From Zarea fungicola (taxonomy: Eukaryota; Ascomycota; Sordariomycetes; Hypocreales; Cordycipitaceae), in assembly GCA_900169235.1 (NCBI GenBank), contig FWCC01000397.1, positions 1 through 64,000 of the forward strand: a DNA stretch of 64,000 nucleotides. Reading direction: 5' to 3'. A program made the position numbers and the translations under genes. Below the pieces are notes generated by a model, which saw nothing but the letters and a program-made list of their open reading frames with translations, was not told the DNA's origin and did not search any database. Numbering within the stretch: the stretch's first letter is position 1; every line of letters starts with the position of its first letter. Positions 21,970-35,453 of this stretch are shown piece after piece.

Positions 21970-24900
21970 TTATTCGCTCTCTTTCTTGTCACTGTCGGGA
22001 ACAGCTTTTGACAGGGCCGGGGAAGCAGCGGCGGAAGGGGGGGAGGCAGGGTTCTCAGAATCCATGTTTGCCAGGAGACTGTATCAAAAATTAGTATGTG
22101 GCATTCTCCTTTAATTATTAAGCATGTTATAGACATACCTGAACGTGTTCGAGTTCTCGCGGGTGGGAGGGGTGCCAGCACGGGAAGACATGCCAGAGTC
22201 CTCACCGCGGCCCAGAGAGCCACCAGGGCCCATGCGTCTGCCACTGTTGCTACGCGAGGAAAACATTGAAGTAGGGCCAAGGCTTATGTTTTGGCTGGCT
22301 GTTCTGTTGATGGAGCCCTTGAGACGTCTCAAGTCGTCCATACCAACCTGGTTGCTGGTCTGTTGGTTGTAGCCAGCAGAGAATGTGCGGGCATCGCCGC
22401 GGCCGACGGGAGGACGGCCACTGCCACCACGTTGGTTGCTGCGGGCACTCTCCTGGGCCTTGGCTGCTTGGGCAGCCTCGGCTTCAGCACGGATCTCCTC
22501 CAGTGTTTTGGGGGCGGCCAGACCGCTGGTCTTGCCTCTCCAGCCAGCTTTGCGCAGATCAACGACATCCATGAGCAAGAACTTGATACGGCTGGGTAGT
22601 TCGGGAAGGTCAACCATGTTTTGGATACGAGCAAAGTAGGCATCCATCATAGGACGGCCCTTGTCGGTATTGTCGAGGTTAGCACCAATGGTTCTCAGAA
22701 GCTTGCAGAGGGATTCCACCTCAGCCTCGTCAGGAATGCCCTTGTAGTCAACGAGCTTGTGCACACATTCGTGCATAATGCGCTCCGTGAGCATGCCCAG
22801 CTTGTACAGCTCACCAATGAACTGGACGAGGCCAAGGCCGCGTCGCTTGGCGGCGGCCGCAACATAGTACTCATCAGACAGGAGTTCAGCCTCGCCGTTC
22901 TTCTTGGTCTCGGCATCTTCCTTGTCGTCCTTGTCTTCCTTGGGCGCTTCGGGCAGGTTGACAGACCAACCGCGTTCAAAGTCTTCCTGGCATCTGTTCA
23001 GAAGATACTTGCGGAAAAGGTTACCGCCACTGACAATATTGCCATTCTTGTCCTTGATTCTCTCGTCACGAACATCAGGACTCATAGTCTCAAGCATGCG
23101 CTTGCAGAATTTGGCGTACATGGAAGCCCAGTGAGACTCATCCGTGGCCTTCTCGAAGGTGAGCTGAATGACTTGGCGCAGAGTGCGGCCGTCGGACTCA
23201 TCCTTGGACTGCGAGGCAATGGCAAGAATCTGCTCCGCAATTCTGTCGAATTTTTCGGGCGTCATCTTGTTGAGAGCGGCCTTGACCTTTCTCTGGACCA
23301 TCTCAGGGTCGAGGTAGCCAGAAGCAACCGCAGCGGTCGCGACACTGCTCTTACCGACGCTGGTGGGCTTCCAGCCGTTGGAAGTAACGGCGATGGGCTT
23401 GACCTCCTGGCCAGCTGTGAGTGGCATGGTCTTGGCAGCCTGGACATCGTTACGACGGCTGCCGCGAGTCTGGCGGCTGCTTTGGCGAGGAGAGTTAGGA
23501 CCAGCACCACGCTGAGAACCAGAGCGAGCCATGCCGGCGGGACCAGGGAAGGGGGCACCAGGTCGTTGAAACGAGGCAATAGGGTTGACACCTGGCTTGG
23601 GCAGAGTACCACTGGCAAGGCCACCACGACCAGGGGGGGCATTGAAGGGGCCACCGGGGAAGCCAGCACCACCTCGAGAGCCTTGCCTGGCATTACCAGA
23701 AGCTGGGGTACGAGTAGCGGAGCGGTTGCCATCACCATCACCAATAAGGGACTTGACCTGTTGGTGAAATTCGATCGAGGGCTGCTCGGTGAAGACCTTC
23801 TGGAATTGCAGAAGGAAGCCGGCATCGTATCTGAACGTCTTGCCCTTCTTGGCAACGGCGGCATTCAAGGCAGGGTTAGGCGAGTGGATACCCGCAGGGT
23901 AAAGGTCCTGCTGAATAACCTGCAGGAAGCGAGCAGACTTGAGCGACTGCATAGCAGGAGTGGGCTGTGGTGGTTCAACAGGTTTGGTGTTGATTGGAGC
24001 AAGGTTGAGAGCAGCAGGCTTAGCAGCACGCTTCTCCGAGCTTTTGTTCTCGACTGGGGACGACTTGTCGCCGTCAATCTTCATGTCAGCCAGCTTGTCA
24101 GTGACAGAGTCGACGTTGCCGGTACGGGCTTGGGCAAGAGCCTCAGCAACCGAGAGAGTCTTGCCAGAGTTCTCAGGCTCGTTGCGCTTACGCTCCCGCT
24201 CTTCCTCAAGACGCTCCATCTCACGCTCTTGCTCGCGCAACTTGCGATCCTCTTCCTCAGCATTGGCCTTGCGGTTCGTTTCTTCCTTCTTTTTAGCTTC
24301 GGCCTTCTCAGCCTCTCTGCGTACGCGATGCTCCTCTTCCTCCTTTTCACGCTTGGCATCAGCCTCCTCCATCTCACGAATCATTCGTTCCATCTCATCC
24401 TCTTCAGACTCCTCGGCCTTTACAGGCTCGGCAGCCGCCGGCTCTTCCTTCTTAGGAGTAGCCTCAGCCTTTGGCGCTTCGGCGGCAGTCTTGACAGGAG
24501 CGGGAGCTTCCTCGGGGGCAGAAGCCTGCTGGGTAGCTCGCTTGATCTTCTCTTTGAGCTCATCCTGAATCTCTTTGGCGGTCTTGGGGGCCACCTGGCT
24601 GTCGGAGCGACCATGAGAAGGAGCAGTAGGTTTGACGGGAGGCGGAGTAGGGGTAGACTTGGCAACCGGGGGGGTTCGGATCTGCTGGGGGGCAGGAGAA
24701 GATGGGTGCTTGAAGGAGGAGGTATCTACGACCTCGCCCTGGGCATTCTTGATCTGGATGGCGGCGCTCTTGCGGGGCATGACAAAGGCGGGCTTGGTGG
24801 GGTTTGTACCCTGGGGCGGCTGGCCAGATGAGACAACGACAGGCTGACTAGGCTGGCTGGCGCTGGATGGACGCTCCGGCTGCGAAGGGCTGCGCGACAT

Positions 24901-26181
24901 GCTGGCGCTTTGCTGATGGAAGGATGGGGGATACTGTTGGCCATAAGCGGCATTACCTTGAGGAGGACCACCCATGTAGGGGGGCACATTGTTGTAACCG
25001 TAGCCCATGTTGATGGGACGGCCATATTGATCAACCTGCTGTGGGGGGTAGCCGTAGTTCTGGTTTTTCATAGTTAGCAATCGTTCAAAACCTCCATTTT
25101 CGGGAGAAAGGTCAAATGAGTTGGGGTTGGGGTGGTTGTAGGGTGGTGGTGGAGCGACGTAGTTTGACTTTGATAGCACTTCAGAGTTGATGCCGGTCGA
25201 GAGCTTTGGTGGTAAACCACGCATGCGTGTGAACTGCATCTGATCCGGCTGCTCAGCAGAGTCGCTGTGAGGTGCGGGATTGACGTAGCCAGCATGGTGA
25301 TTTGTCATGGAGCCCGGTTGGCGTCGCAAATCTGATTGGGCCTTGTCTTGCTCACGACGCAAAGTGTACTTCTTTTGCGATTTGGTGAATTGTCTAGGAA
25401 AGGGGTACTGTACTTGTTGTGGCTGAGGAGCCATAGGCGGCGGGTAGTGGTACTGCGGAGGCGTCTGCATATGCCCATGCATGGCGGCGGGAGGCATGTT
25501 TGGCGTGTTGGGCATGGAGGATACCGGGGCAGGGCTGCGGTTCGGCTGCGGCGAGTTGGGATAGGGCATGGCGCGTGACTGAGGCTGGAAAGCAGGAGGC
25601 ATGCCACGACCCTGGCCGTTGCGGAACTGGTTGTTGGGGGGGTAGCCCATCTGGTTGTTGTAGTTATTGTTGTGGTGGTTGTTGTAACCACGGCCGCGGC
25701 CTCCCTGGTAGTTGCCTCGGTTGTTGTCGCCCTGGAGAGAGTGAGTCGACTCACGTCGGAAGTGAGCACCGGGTTGGGTGGGAATAGCGTTGGGATTCGA
25801 AGGACCGGAACCCTGTCTCATGTGACGCTGCATTGAGTGGTTAGTGATTTGAAGCGTGGCATGGTCAATAAGAGCAAGAAAACTACTCACCTCGCCGTCG
25901 CTACCGAGGCTACCAAAGGTCATTTGGCCGCCGGCCTGCATAGAGGGCGGGCGACCGCCGCTGGCAGAGGGCTGTGGAATCGGAGAAGGCGAGTGAGCGG
26001 GAGACGGTACACGGGCAGCGTTGTTTCCGGCCGGGATGGGAATCGGAGCAGCGTTGCCAGACTGGGGTGTGCTGTGAGCCAAGGCGGGAGAGTCGAAGCC
26101 AAATTGGATGTTTGACTTTGCGTTTCCAGTCGAGGCAGGAGGACCGCCATTTGCGACGGTATTGGGGGCGTTGGCCGCCAT
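21970..26181 (-). CDS. TIF4631: Translation initiation factor eIF4G
   Basis: Predicted 1362-aa scaffold protein in three exons: 25891-26181, 22139-25827 and 21970-22078. The N-terminal half is Pro/Gln/Asn-rich with RGG-like patches (GGRGRGYNNHHNNN). A Lys/Glu-rich coiled stretch follows near residues 590-680. Next comes the eIF4G signature KTFRYDAGFLLQFQKVF, then an Arg/Gly segment. The MIF4G HEAT domain follows, from KVKAALNKMTPEKFDRIAEQ through WASMYAKFCKRM to FLLMDVVDLRKAGW. The last exon adds SLLANMDSENPAS, the usual fungal eIF4G tail. In the eIF4F complex the protein joins eIF4E, eIF4A and poly(A)-binding protein; that is family knowledge. The 63-nt intron at 25828-25890 is a multiple of three without a stop, so it could be retained. 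Confidence 0.95.
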
Positions 26182-29100
26182 ATTGGATGAACTCTTGTGG
26201 GAGATATCCGAGCCGTTGAGTTCGACCTTGGTGGTACGAACAACGGCGGGAAGAAGGATGCGCGTGAGCTGACAGACCGTTTACTAGAAAAGGTAAGGCA
26301 GCAAAACTTGCATGCTGTGTCGACTGGAGGGATTAAAAACGATTCGTAGATGCGATACGAAACGTGTGGAGATGAAATTAGCAATCGTCGGATGTCGAGA
26401 TTGCGAGCGGCGACGCTGGAAAAAAAAGTCTCCTGGGGCAAACGAAATAAAAAAAACCTGTTCGCGCCAAAAAAGACAACTAAAAAGCGACGGAGCGGAG
26501 AGAAAAAGAACAGCCGAGTCGAAGAAGGAGGATCGAAACAAGCTGCTTGTATTATCGAAATGAACTGCGATCGAAAGGAGAAAATAATCCTTTGTTCGGA
26601 GGGCGGTCGAGTCGAGAAGCGACAGGAGAGATCGCGGGAAGTTTTCTTGTCCGGGTGAGAGGCAAGAAAAAAAAATCCCGTGGATCAAAAGTTGCGAAAT
26701 AAGACTGCGAGAGGGGAGGTGTCCCGAGTGTCTTCGTGCGATAGAAGCGCAGAAGAAGAATCCAATGCCCTGATGAGAAAGGGTAAGGGATAAGGTCTGG
26801 GGAAAAGATGAGAATTTCCACCGGACCACCTTGTGTTTGGGGTTTGGAAGTGGTGAGGGTTTGGAGAGGGAGTCGTGCAGAAAATTTTGGGCAGGAAAGG
26901 TGATTAAGGGTGGGTGCGGCGGCCAAGCAGGGAAAGGGCCGCCACCACCCCTGTCGCGCGCGCTCTTTCCTGGCCGCGCCACAAGTGTAGTAATCCGTAC
27001 ACTGTCGCTTCACTGCCACCCTCACCACAGTCAGAGAGGGCTGGCCATTGACAAAACTTAAAATATGCTGTTCAAGGAATATTTGGAGTAAAATTGCAGC
27101 TTCGTCCAACTCTATTATGCGCCATTAGGCTTTCTACTTTGATCTGATGTTACGTCCTTTGTCTTTTTAAGGTAATTCTTTTGTACTTTATTTATTCGCT
27201 TTGAACTGGTTCTTCCCCTTTATACCATTCAATATTTCCGTCGCTTTCACCTTTGCCGATTTACAGTTTACACAACAAAAGTTAAAGTAAACTGCAGAAA
27301 TCACCTAGTTGGGGTTAGTACAGTTTACATTCCCAAAAATACGCTTGTTCGTATCAGGTCTTCATAGGCAGGCACCTGTAAGATTCACTGTAACCTCCGC
27401 TATAACTCGCCGTAGCCCGTAATAAAGTCCTAAAACGCCTGATTAGCCCAAGGCCAAAGTACCCGACCAACCTAATTTCGGTGATGCGGGTACTTGTCCG
27501 GCCGCCCAGACAACTCTCAGAGGAGCCACCCGCCCGCCACAGTCCAACCCCAAAATTTTAAATTCGATTTTTGTAAAAGCTACCCTCAATTAACTTGCAC
27601 ATGTGTGGCTCGTTATTTTATGGTGTGTGCCCTCTGTTTTCCTTTTCTCGGCCCCAGTTCTCGCATCATGATGCATCAGGCTGCTGCCTTGCCCCTCTAC
27701 GGAGTAATAAAGAGGCACAACCTATCAAGAAAAGTGTAGCTTTGGACGGAAACCCTACAAAACCTAGATCTACGCCCCATTTGTGCCTCACCTGTTTTGC
27801 CAGAAGCCTTTCTATGCTAGGGCCCGGCTAGCCTGGCCCGTCCATCCTTTCAGCTACCGCAAACACGCGCGATGCTCTCACGGGCTGGACGCGTGATGCC
27901 CTTGTCCTACGAAAGGTGAGTCACAGTTTTGTTGGTGTGAATTCAAAGAAAACCACAGCGTACAGTGGTATTCAGAAAAGAGCATCGTCATTAGGCACAG
28001 TGCTACCTAAAGCTGTACTAGTACAGTATATTCTTAATTCCATTTTGTGCCGTTCTATTTTCGGTTTGCCCCATCTCATCCTGAGTAACCTGGTACGAAG
28101 GCCATCCCCATTCACAATTAATATCCTTTGAGCGCAGAATAGTAAAGTACAGGCATGCAAGACAGACAGGGTCAGTGTACTCCGTACTCGGTACGCCTTG
28201 TCGTATTTGAATCTTTTCTGGCACAGTCACTGTAAGCAATGATGCTGCGCGGAATAATATTTCTTTGTATTGCCGAGAGTGGCTGCATCGCCTGCATATT
28301 GCCACCACAAAAGCCACTCACACACACAATCAAGATGCCTGACTGTTTGTCGCGACGAATCTTTTTGTAACTATGCCCTTATCCTCAGCGTAGACAGGAA
28401 TACCAGACAGCTTTCTGCCATGCCTTTGCAATTGACCTTGTACAGCCTCAAAAGTCGCATTTACACGGCAGTCATCACCCGTTACTCATTGCCGTAGAAA
28501 CCTCTCCCGCTCCCCCAAAACAAAAAAAAAAAAATACTAAAAATTAAAACTGCCAAAGGGATATGAACTTTTTAGTGGGGTACTCTCTTCTCCTCTCTCT
28601 CCGCGAAAGAAAGAAAGGAGTCAGACCCATTTAGCGTGTCTCACTGCGCGCCGCTTAAATTATGTACAAACGTCGTAGACTCTCTCACTCAGTACCAACT
28701 AAAGATGGTTCCATGTTCCCTAAATGGTGCTTCTTTGCCATCGTACAATCAAACATTTGGCAGCATTCGTCCCAAGATCTACATATAACGTTGTTCGTGA
28801 TCAGATGCCGGGAATGTAACATCAGCTAAATAAATCACGAACCTTCGTCACGCTTGCCTGCCTCAAAAGGTTCCGATCTGCGTCGGGATGATATCATACC
28901 CCCCTAAACGACTCGGTTTCTGATTGGGTCGTCGTGAACCGGACAAGTCGAAAAGCAAACGCCGCCGAGGAGTTAGCATGGACAAATCAATTTAGTTCCC
29001 GGCATTGTGGAAAAAAAGCCCATCTGTCAAAAGGACAACCCATCCCCTATTAACCCCGGGAGCTACAGGAAGCATCGGAAATAATACTGGGCAAGCTCCA

Positions 29101-30338
29101 TGCACATCACATTTGCACTGCATCAAACAAAAACCGGAACGGTTTCTTCACCCATGTCTCCCATCTGAGCAGGGATTGTAATCTATCGGGACCTGACCCG
29201 GGGGTGTTGCTATTGAAATTAGTTTTGAACCAGAAACAAAAACAAGTAATATTGGGTAATAATCCAGCGGCGCGGGTCCTGGGTGCGCATTGCCTTTTGT
29301 CCCCCCCCCCCTTTTTTTCAAGCCAGGAACACCGTGCTACAAAAAATGCCATCCCTATTTTTTCTCTATAAGCATTCTAAATTTGTATGAATGACTACGG
29401 GCTGTGTGCACGGCCCTCTCCCCAAGTCAAGACTGTAACTGTTCCAAGCATTCAAAGAAGTTCCCAGAAAGAGAAACATTAGCAACAGGATTCGCGAGCA
29501 GTCACACTACGACTTTTTTTGTTCTTTCCAAATGGGCAATAGCCGGGTGGCGTCGATTCCGCTAGTGACTGTCAATCATTGGAAAGATTTTCTACAGCTA
29601 TTGTAACAATACCATGTAGAAGAAGTGTTACAAAAGTTGCGCAAGCCAGTCTATGAACAGGAATACTGCGGAACTCGTTTGCAAGGATCTGACACAAGCT
29701 CCTTCTCGTTTGCACTTGTAAGCCTCGGGCTGATAAATAACGGAACAGATACCTGCTGGGTTAATAAGGGGTGAAGTCTGACTCGTCCAGAAGTACGTAT
29801 TACCTGTAACTGCTTGAGGCTACCCGATATCAACATGGTCAACAGCTTTGCGTTATCACAAGCTCTATACCTTTTGATTTTTCTTTTTCTTGGCTATTGA
29901 GACAATCATTATTCATGCTGTGTTTTCTAACAAGACTGGCTATATGTAGACCAATAGAAGAGCAACAAAAATAAGCTGCGTTTCACATCTGTAACTAAAA
30001 TACCCTTAATCTCATGCGTTTGTATAGAGGCATTGACAGATTCGGAAACAGTAGCAAGACAAACACCCGTCACTTCAAAGCAGGGCATCAGCTCTATTCA
30101 CCAGAGAGCCAGTGATATTGGATACTGCATACTATCCCTGTTAATCTCATTCGGTTTTGAGTTTCCCTGTATAGATCTAGCACTTTTATAGAAAAGACAA
30201 GATAAAATAAACCAAACCAGACGCCATATCAGCCCCAACCGATGTAACTTTAAACAGCTATAAAATAAACAGCACCCTCTTTCAATCGATAGTATATCGT
30301 CCAACTACTCACAGCAATCATGCACCACCAGAACTCTT
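26182..30338. other. 4.2-kb gene-poor region
   Basis: The first 800-900 bases are probably the eIF4G promoter and leader (A/G-rich on the + strand, pyrimidine-rich on the coding strand). From about 27.1 to 30.3 kb no frame longer than about 80 codons shows coding bias. The octamer CAGTTTAC occurs at two places between 27265 and 27330, with a reverse-complement copy of its core (GTAAACTG) between them. Homopolymer runs lie near 28520 and 29305. No tRNA, repeat or transposon remnant could be named. Confidence 0.5.
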
Positions 30339-33300
30339 TCAATTCGCTTCACCTTCACGAACCTCTTGAATATCTGGCTCTACCAAACCATCATAATACG
30401 AGTTCTGTGCCTCATCGTCCTGTCCTTTGTTCTCGCCCCCGTCTCCATCTTCCTCCGCAATAGGCTCGACAACATCAACCATTCTATTCTCTGCCTCCAG
30501 CTGCTTCGACTTGGTGCTCGTCATCTCAAACACATACTGGCCCAGATGCTCGACACCCTCCATCGTCACCTCGTTCTCAATCAGCGCAGAGCCATCGTCG
30601 TCAACCCCAAGGGCCGGACGCTGCGTCGGCCAGAGTTCGCCGGTAACAAGCATCAACTTGTCCGGGCGCGATAGTAAAATGTCAAACGCAGGGCGCAGCT
30701 CGGGGCACGCCTCAAAGACTTCACGCCGTCCGAGAATGTAGAGACCAAGACGGGCACGAGACATGGCCACTGTCATACGGCGCACATCACGTAGATAACC
30801 AACTCTAGACGTACGAGTGAGAGAAAGAATAACATCTAAAAATCATAAAAAAGTTAGCCAAACAAAAAAAACACATGCCCGTACTTTTTATTCAACATTT
30901 CACCAGACTTACAGTCATTTTGTTCACCCTGGTATTTGTCTACCGTGGCAACCGCCTTAGGCAGGCCAAAGATTGGGTTTCTGGCGCAGCGATGCGAGAG
31001 CACGTCCTTCACCAGAGCTCGTTGTCCGGCATATGTCGTCAAAATGGTAATCTTCTCCGCCGGGTAGCCGAGGAGTCGCATGTACTGGTAAATGGCAACG
31101 GCATATTCTGCCTCGCCCAGGTTCTGGATAAAGTGCGGAGTGGGCTCCATCTCGCCCTTGCCCTTGTAGTTGGGCACATTAATAAACTGAAAGTCAAACT
31201 TGAATCCAGCATTGGCCTGCTGGAACTCGGCGTTGCTGCTCACATCTGGCAGGTTGTCCAGCTTCGGGTAGCGCCATTGATACAGGCGGGCAATCGACGG
31301 ACGGGCACGTCCTTGCTGATCCAGAGAGACTGTCGGGACGCCAAGCCTCACGAAGCGCGAGAATAGCGACTGCTCCAGGTTGGCATAGTGGCGGAACGCA
31401 AGACTCTGGATTACGGGCGAGTTCTGGAAATGATCACCACACAACACCACTCTCTGCAGAGGCACCTCTCCGTTGACAGGCTTTTGCATCGCCAGGGGGA
31501 TAAATGTCTCGATTTCGGTAATCTGAGCCGCTTCTTCCATCACAACGTTGTCGTAGTGGAAGCCGAGAGAAGCAATCTCTCCCCGCCGTATAGCAGCATG
31601 CGTAGTAGTCATGGCAACGATGCGCGCCTCACTCGTCAGCAGGTAGTTGGCCTTGTCTCGCTCCCGCCGCAGAATTTCAAATGGCAGAATATCGGCCAGC
31701 TCAGTGAAGATCTTCTCAATATGTCGGTAGCAGCCCTCAGCAATGTCAACTACCTTGTTACGTTCAGCATCCACCGGGAAGAGTGGCTGCGGCGCGTCGG
31801 CGAAATAGCCATAGAAAGGGAATGCCTCAATAATCTGCGCCGCTGTTGACTCCTCCGAGGCTGTGATTTGCTGAAATTTCTTCCAGGCAGGTTGTATGTA
31901 CACAGTATTGAAGTAGCCGGCTGTCTCGGCAGAATTGTCATGAGCTCCAGGAGCACCGAGACTGGCCGCAAGTTTCCTGACCTCATACAGGAAGCGTGCA
32001 CGATTGTCAAGGAATGAATCAACACGCCCGTGCTTGCTGAAGTTCCCCTCAGCAGCGAGTTCCTCTTCTCCATGACCGAGTCGAAGCAAGTGTCTCTCAT
32101 CAATATCGAGAGCAATGATCTTGGCAAAAAGTTGGTTAAGCGCCTGGTTGCTATGCGCAATCAAAAGCGTCTTTTGCTTAGGGAAGTTGTGATATATGTT
32201 GTGGATGATTTGCGTCGCGACATCCGTCTTTCCCGTTCCAGGAGGGCCAACGACAACAGTCAGGCCAGGCTGGGAACCAGACATGATGGCTTCGACCTGG
32301 GCAGGCGTAAAGCGTACGGAATTGAGCTTGGGGGCATCAGTTTGGTACGGGCCCTGATTTGATGGTTTGTATGTGGTAACCTTGAGCATTTCTGCTTCCG
32401 TCGTCAACGGCGGCTCGGCATCTCGGCGTCGTTTCTTGGATGCTTTGACCGGCGCTGCAACCTCGGGCTTATCCAGTGTCTCCAAGACGTACGGTGGTCC
32501 GAAGCTACCGTCAACATCGTCGCTTGGCTCTACAGTCTTCCCTGGCAAACTCTCAATGAGATGCTGCCACTCCAGGAAGGTGTCGTTGTAGTCGACAGTC
32601 CTGATTCGATTTGGGAGATTCTTATAGTTTGCACCGGCTGGGTCGCCGTAGCCCAAGAAAACCTCATGCAGCCAGCTTGGGAGAGGCATATCCGACAAGA
32701 CGAGATTCCGGATAGACTCCAGGACTGGCTTGAAGTTGTTCTCGCGTCGTCCTCGTCTTAGGAGCAGATTTACACCGCCATACACATCCGCCTTGCCAGC
32801 AGCAGCCAAAGCAGCATCTCTGGCATATGTTTGAGAATCCAGTTTCAGTTCAATACGACGCTTCCCATCACGGCTCTTGGCTTCCTTTCCATGCCGACCG
32901 CGATCATCAGCAACATGGAGAACTTCAGCAGCTCGTACCGATACGACTCCAAGCGCTTCTAGCTCACTCAGGGTGGCTCCATTGGCGACAGCCTCCTCGA
33001 CAGGAGGTACGACAGACAGCAGGAACACGACATCGTCAGGACGAAGAGAATCCCATTCTTTGCGGACGTTCTCACCGAGTTTTCGCACCTCAAAAGAAAC
33101 CTCCGCCTTGACCATGGAAGGCTTTGATTCGCCAATCAAAGCAGGGACAACTTCGAGGATGGCCGGCTTCTCAATTGGCATAGCCATTTTAGAGAAACCT
33201 GTGAAGTGAGTTTCGCCGGAGCTTCTGCTCTCAGGTTTAAGACGACGCACGGCCGTCTCAATATCTCGGCGAATTCCATAGAAAGCCTCACAGCGGTAAA

Positions 33301-34905
33301 GTACCAACGCTCTCCAGAGGAAGTCACCGGCGGAAAGGTACTGCAGGTTCAACTTTGGCAATGCAAGAGGATGCGAGCCGTCATATGAATCTGCCCTTTG
33401 AAAGCTAGCATCGAACAGTGTCTTTTCTGTGGGTACAATCGATATGCTCTGCGCGAGCTCTTGGAAAGTCTTTTTGCGCTCAAAGGTGCTGAGCAAGCAT
33501 TCCATTTGCAGCTCACGACCAGCGGGGAGTTTCAAGTCCTCTGGGTATGTCGTCCTGATGCCGAGATGAGAGGCTAGAGAGGCGATTTCATCATCCGTCA
33601 GCGTCTCAAGAAGAGTCTTTAACTCGTCGCGTTTATCAATGGAACCGTAGTTGGAGAGGGCCAGGACAGTGAGCTTTTCTTTGAAGTACTTGAGAGCAGT
33701 TCGCTGGAGTTTACCAAGCGCCTTGCAGTGTTTATCGTAAGCCTCTTCACGGGTGAGCTGGGAACCGGTCTGGTCATCAATCGAAAAGTAGGTAAAATGA
33801 GCAAGCAGGGCCTGCAGATCGCGAAAGAGCCCGTTTGCCGGGTTGTTGTACATGGGCGATAGCCGCACGGCGGGCAAAAGGTTCAAGTCGTTCTGTAGCG
33901 CGTTGGCATATCTCCTCGTTGGCAATTGGCTCTGTAGATCCGCAATGAGCTCGGTGAATCGCTCGCAGTACAGGTCTTGCTCTACAACACGTTAGCAGGC
34001 TGTCCTTGTTGTAAACGGCAGTGGGGCTTACCTGGCTTGCGGTTCTCTTCGTAGACAATGCTCAGAAAGTCGAGCAGTAGAGTATAGAGCCAAGAGCGCT
34101 CAAATCTCAGGCGAGCTTTGGTGGCATCATCACCAGCATCAAACCGTTTCTGTGCAGCTCGCCAGGACTTTCTCAGCTGGGTAGCTTGGTCCAGCAGTCT
34201 TTCCCGCTCTTTCTCTGTTGAGATATTGTGCCAGATACCGATAGACACCAGTGGAGCACATTCTCTTCTCACAATGCTTGAGTCCAGGCTTTGGAAGGCG
34301 TGGATGAGAAAGCATAGTAGATTGGTTCGGAGTGTCGTCGCGAGCGTTCGGTCAAGCGCCAGAGAGAGTACACGACGGAAGAAGGAGGAAAAGTCTTCAG
34401 GCTTTTCTTCAAACAGACCTTTGAATAGTTAGTAGGTGTCGCCGACTAATGCGAGGGGGCAAGCTCACTCCATGTCTCGAGGTGTTCACGTCGCTTGACA
34501 TTGATGATCAGCGCCATCAGCAAAATGTGAAAGTTGGATGCATTTTCTGTGTATCCCGGCCATAGATAACTAATCGCAAATTAGTATGCTAAAATCACCA
34601 CATGCTACTTCATGTCCGCACCTTTCAAGGGTCTGTAAGCTTTCCAAGAGGAGTAGAGACTTGTGTTGGAAACCATCTCGTTCGAGGACCTCCCAGATGC
34701 TCTGTTTCAGCACATCGTTCTTGACTTTGACTTTGGCGTTCTTCTTGGTATTCTTCAGCCAATGTGCGCGCGCCACTTGCACAAATTGATGTTCTTCCTC
34801 TTCGACTTCGGCGGGGGTCGGGCGCTCGTCAGTAGGCTCTTCGTGATCTGCTGGTGCCTTGGCCTTCGCAGCGGCGCTGTTTTTGAGCCGCTTCGCGTTG
34901 GGCAT
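30339..34905 (-). CDS. cwf11: Intron-binding protein aquarius (Cwf11), SF1 helicase-like
   Basis: Predicted 1445-aa protein in five exons: 34622-34905, 34469-34569, 34032-34418, 30913-33981 and 30339-30835, all GT-AG. The N-terminal half is the alpha-helical aquarius region, with signature text such as SYLWPGYTENASNFHILLM and FSSFFRRVL. The C-terminal half is an Upf1-like superfamily 1 helicase: Walker A GPPGTGKTD near residue 835, an EEAAQITE Walker-B-like box, and VDKYQGEQND followed by SRARLGLYILGRRE. Aquarius/Cwf11 is an intron-binding RNA helicase of the spliceosome's intron-binding complex; this role is taken from the family. The acidic C-terminal tail is long and poorly conserved in kind. 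The divergent neighbour THOC1 also acts on nascent mRNA, but that may be coincidence. Confidence 0.94.
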
Positions 34906-35453
34906 TGTTTAAACTTCGTTCTTCATTAGAGATTGAACCTTGTAATCTATTTCGTCCTCTGCAATTCGGGTCGTAGAATTGCGCGTTATGGTCTGGGGTG
35001 GAAAGTTGTCGTTGTTGCAGACAAGGGCTGCTTCATTGGGAATTCAAAACTGCCTGTAGCAACTAGCAACTCTGAAATTTTAGCCTCGCGACAGCAAGCT
35101 CACGCGTAACTGGGGCTAGTAGGTACCCATACACCTAGTGGTACCTTGAGTTAGCGCTACATTTGCATGGTACACTCTGTACTACCTTTCCGATTGTGAC
35201 TTGCATTCTCTTTGTTTGCTGTCGCAGTTCTTTCTCCAACTCACCTTCAACAAACCGCCGCGTGAGAACACAATAATCAACCGCTCGACCGGCGCCAGGC
35301 GGCTACGAACTTTTCAATAAACTAAGTGATGCGCAAGTAGACGGTGAATCATTTCAGTCATTGTCCGCAGCGCTTTCCGGAGGGGAGGAGGACGAGCAAA
35401 GTCGCCGAAGCCAGCGGTCGCTCCACGACAGCGTGGACGCACAGTCGCAAACG
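34906..35453. other. Divergent promoter of cwf11 and THOC1
   Basis: 548 bases between two outward-facing genes. About 35314-35453 is open in the THOC1 frame but has no in-frame ATG, so it is read as leader. No clear TATA box was seen. Confidence 0.5.

Noticed and set aside
22621..24831. 736-codon open frame on the + strand opposite eIF4G
   Set aside because: It is the exact antisense of the Lys/Glu/Ser-rich eIF4G coding region, gives a Leu/Arg/Gly-rich translation without a domain, and is explained by codon bias on the real strand.
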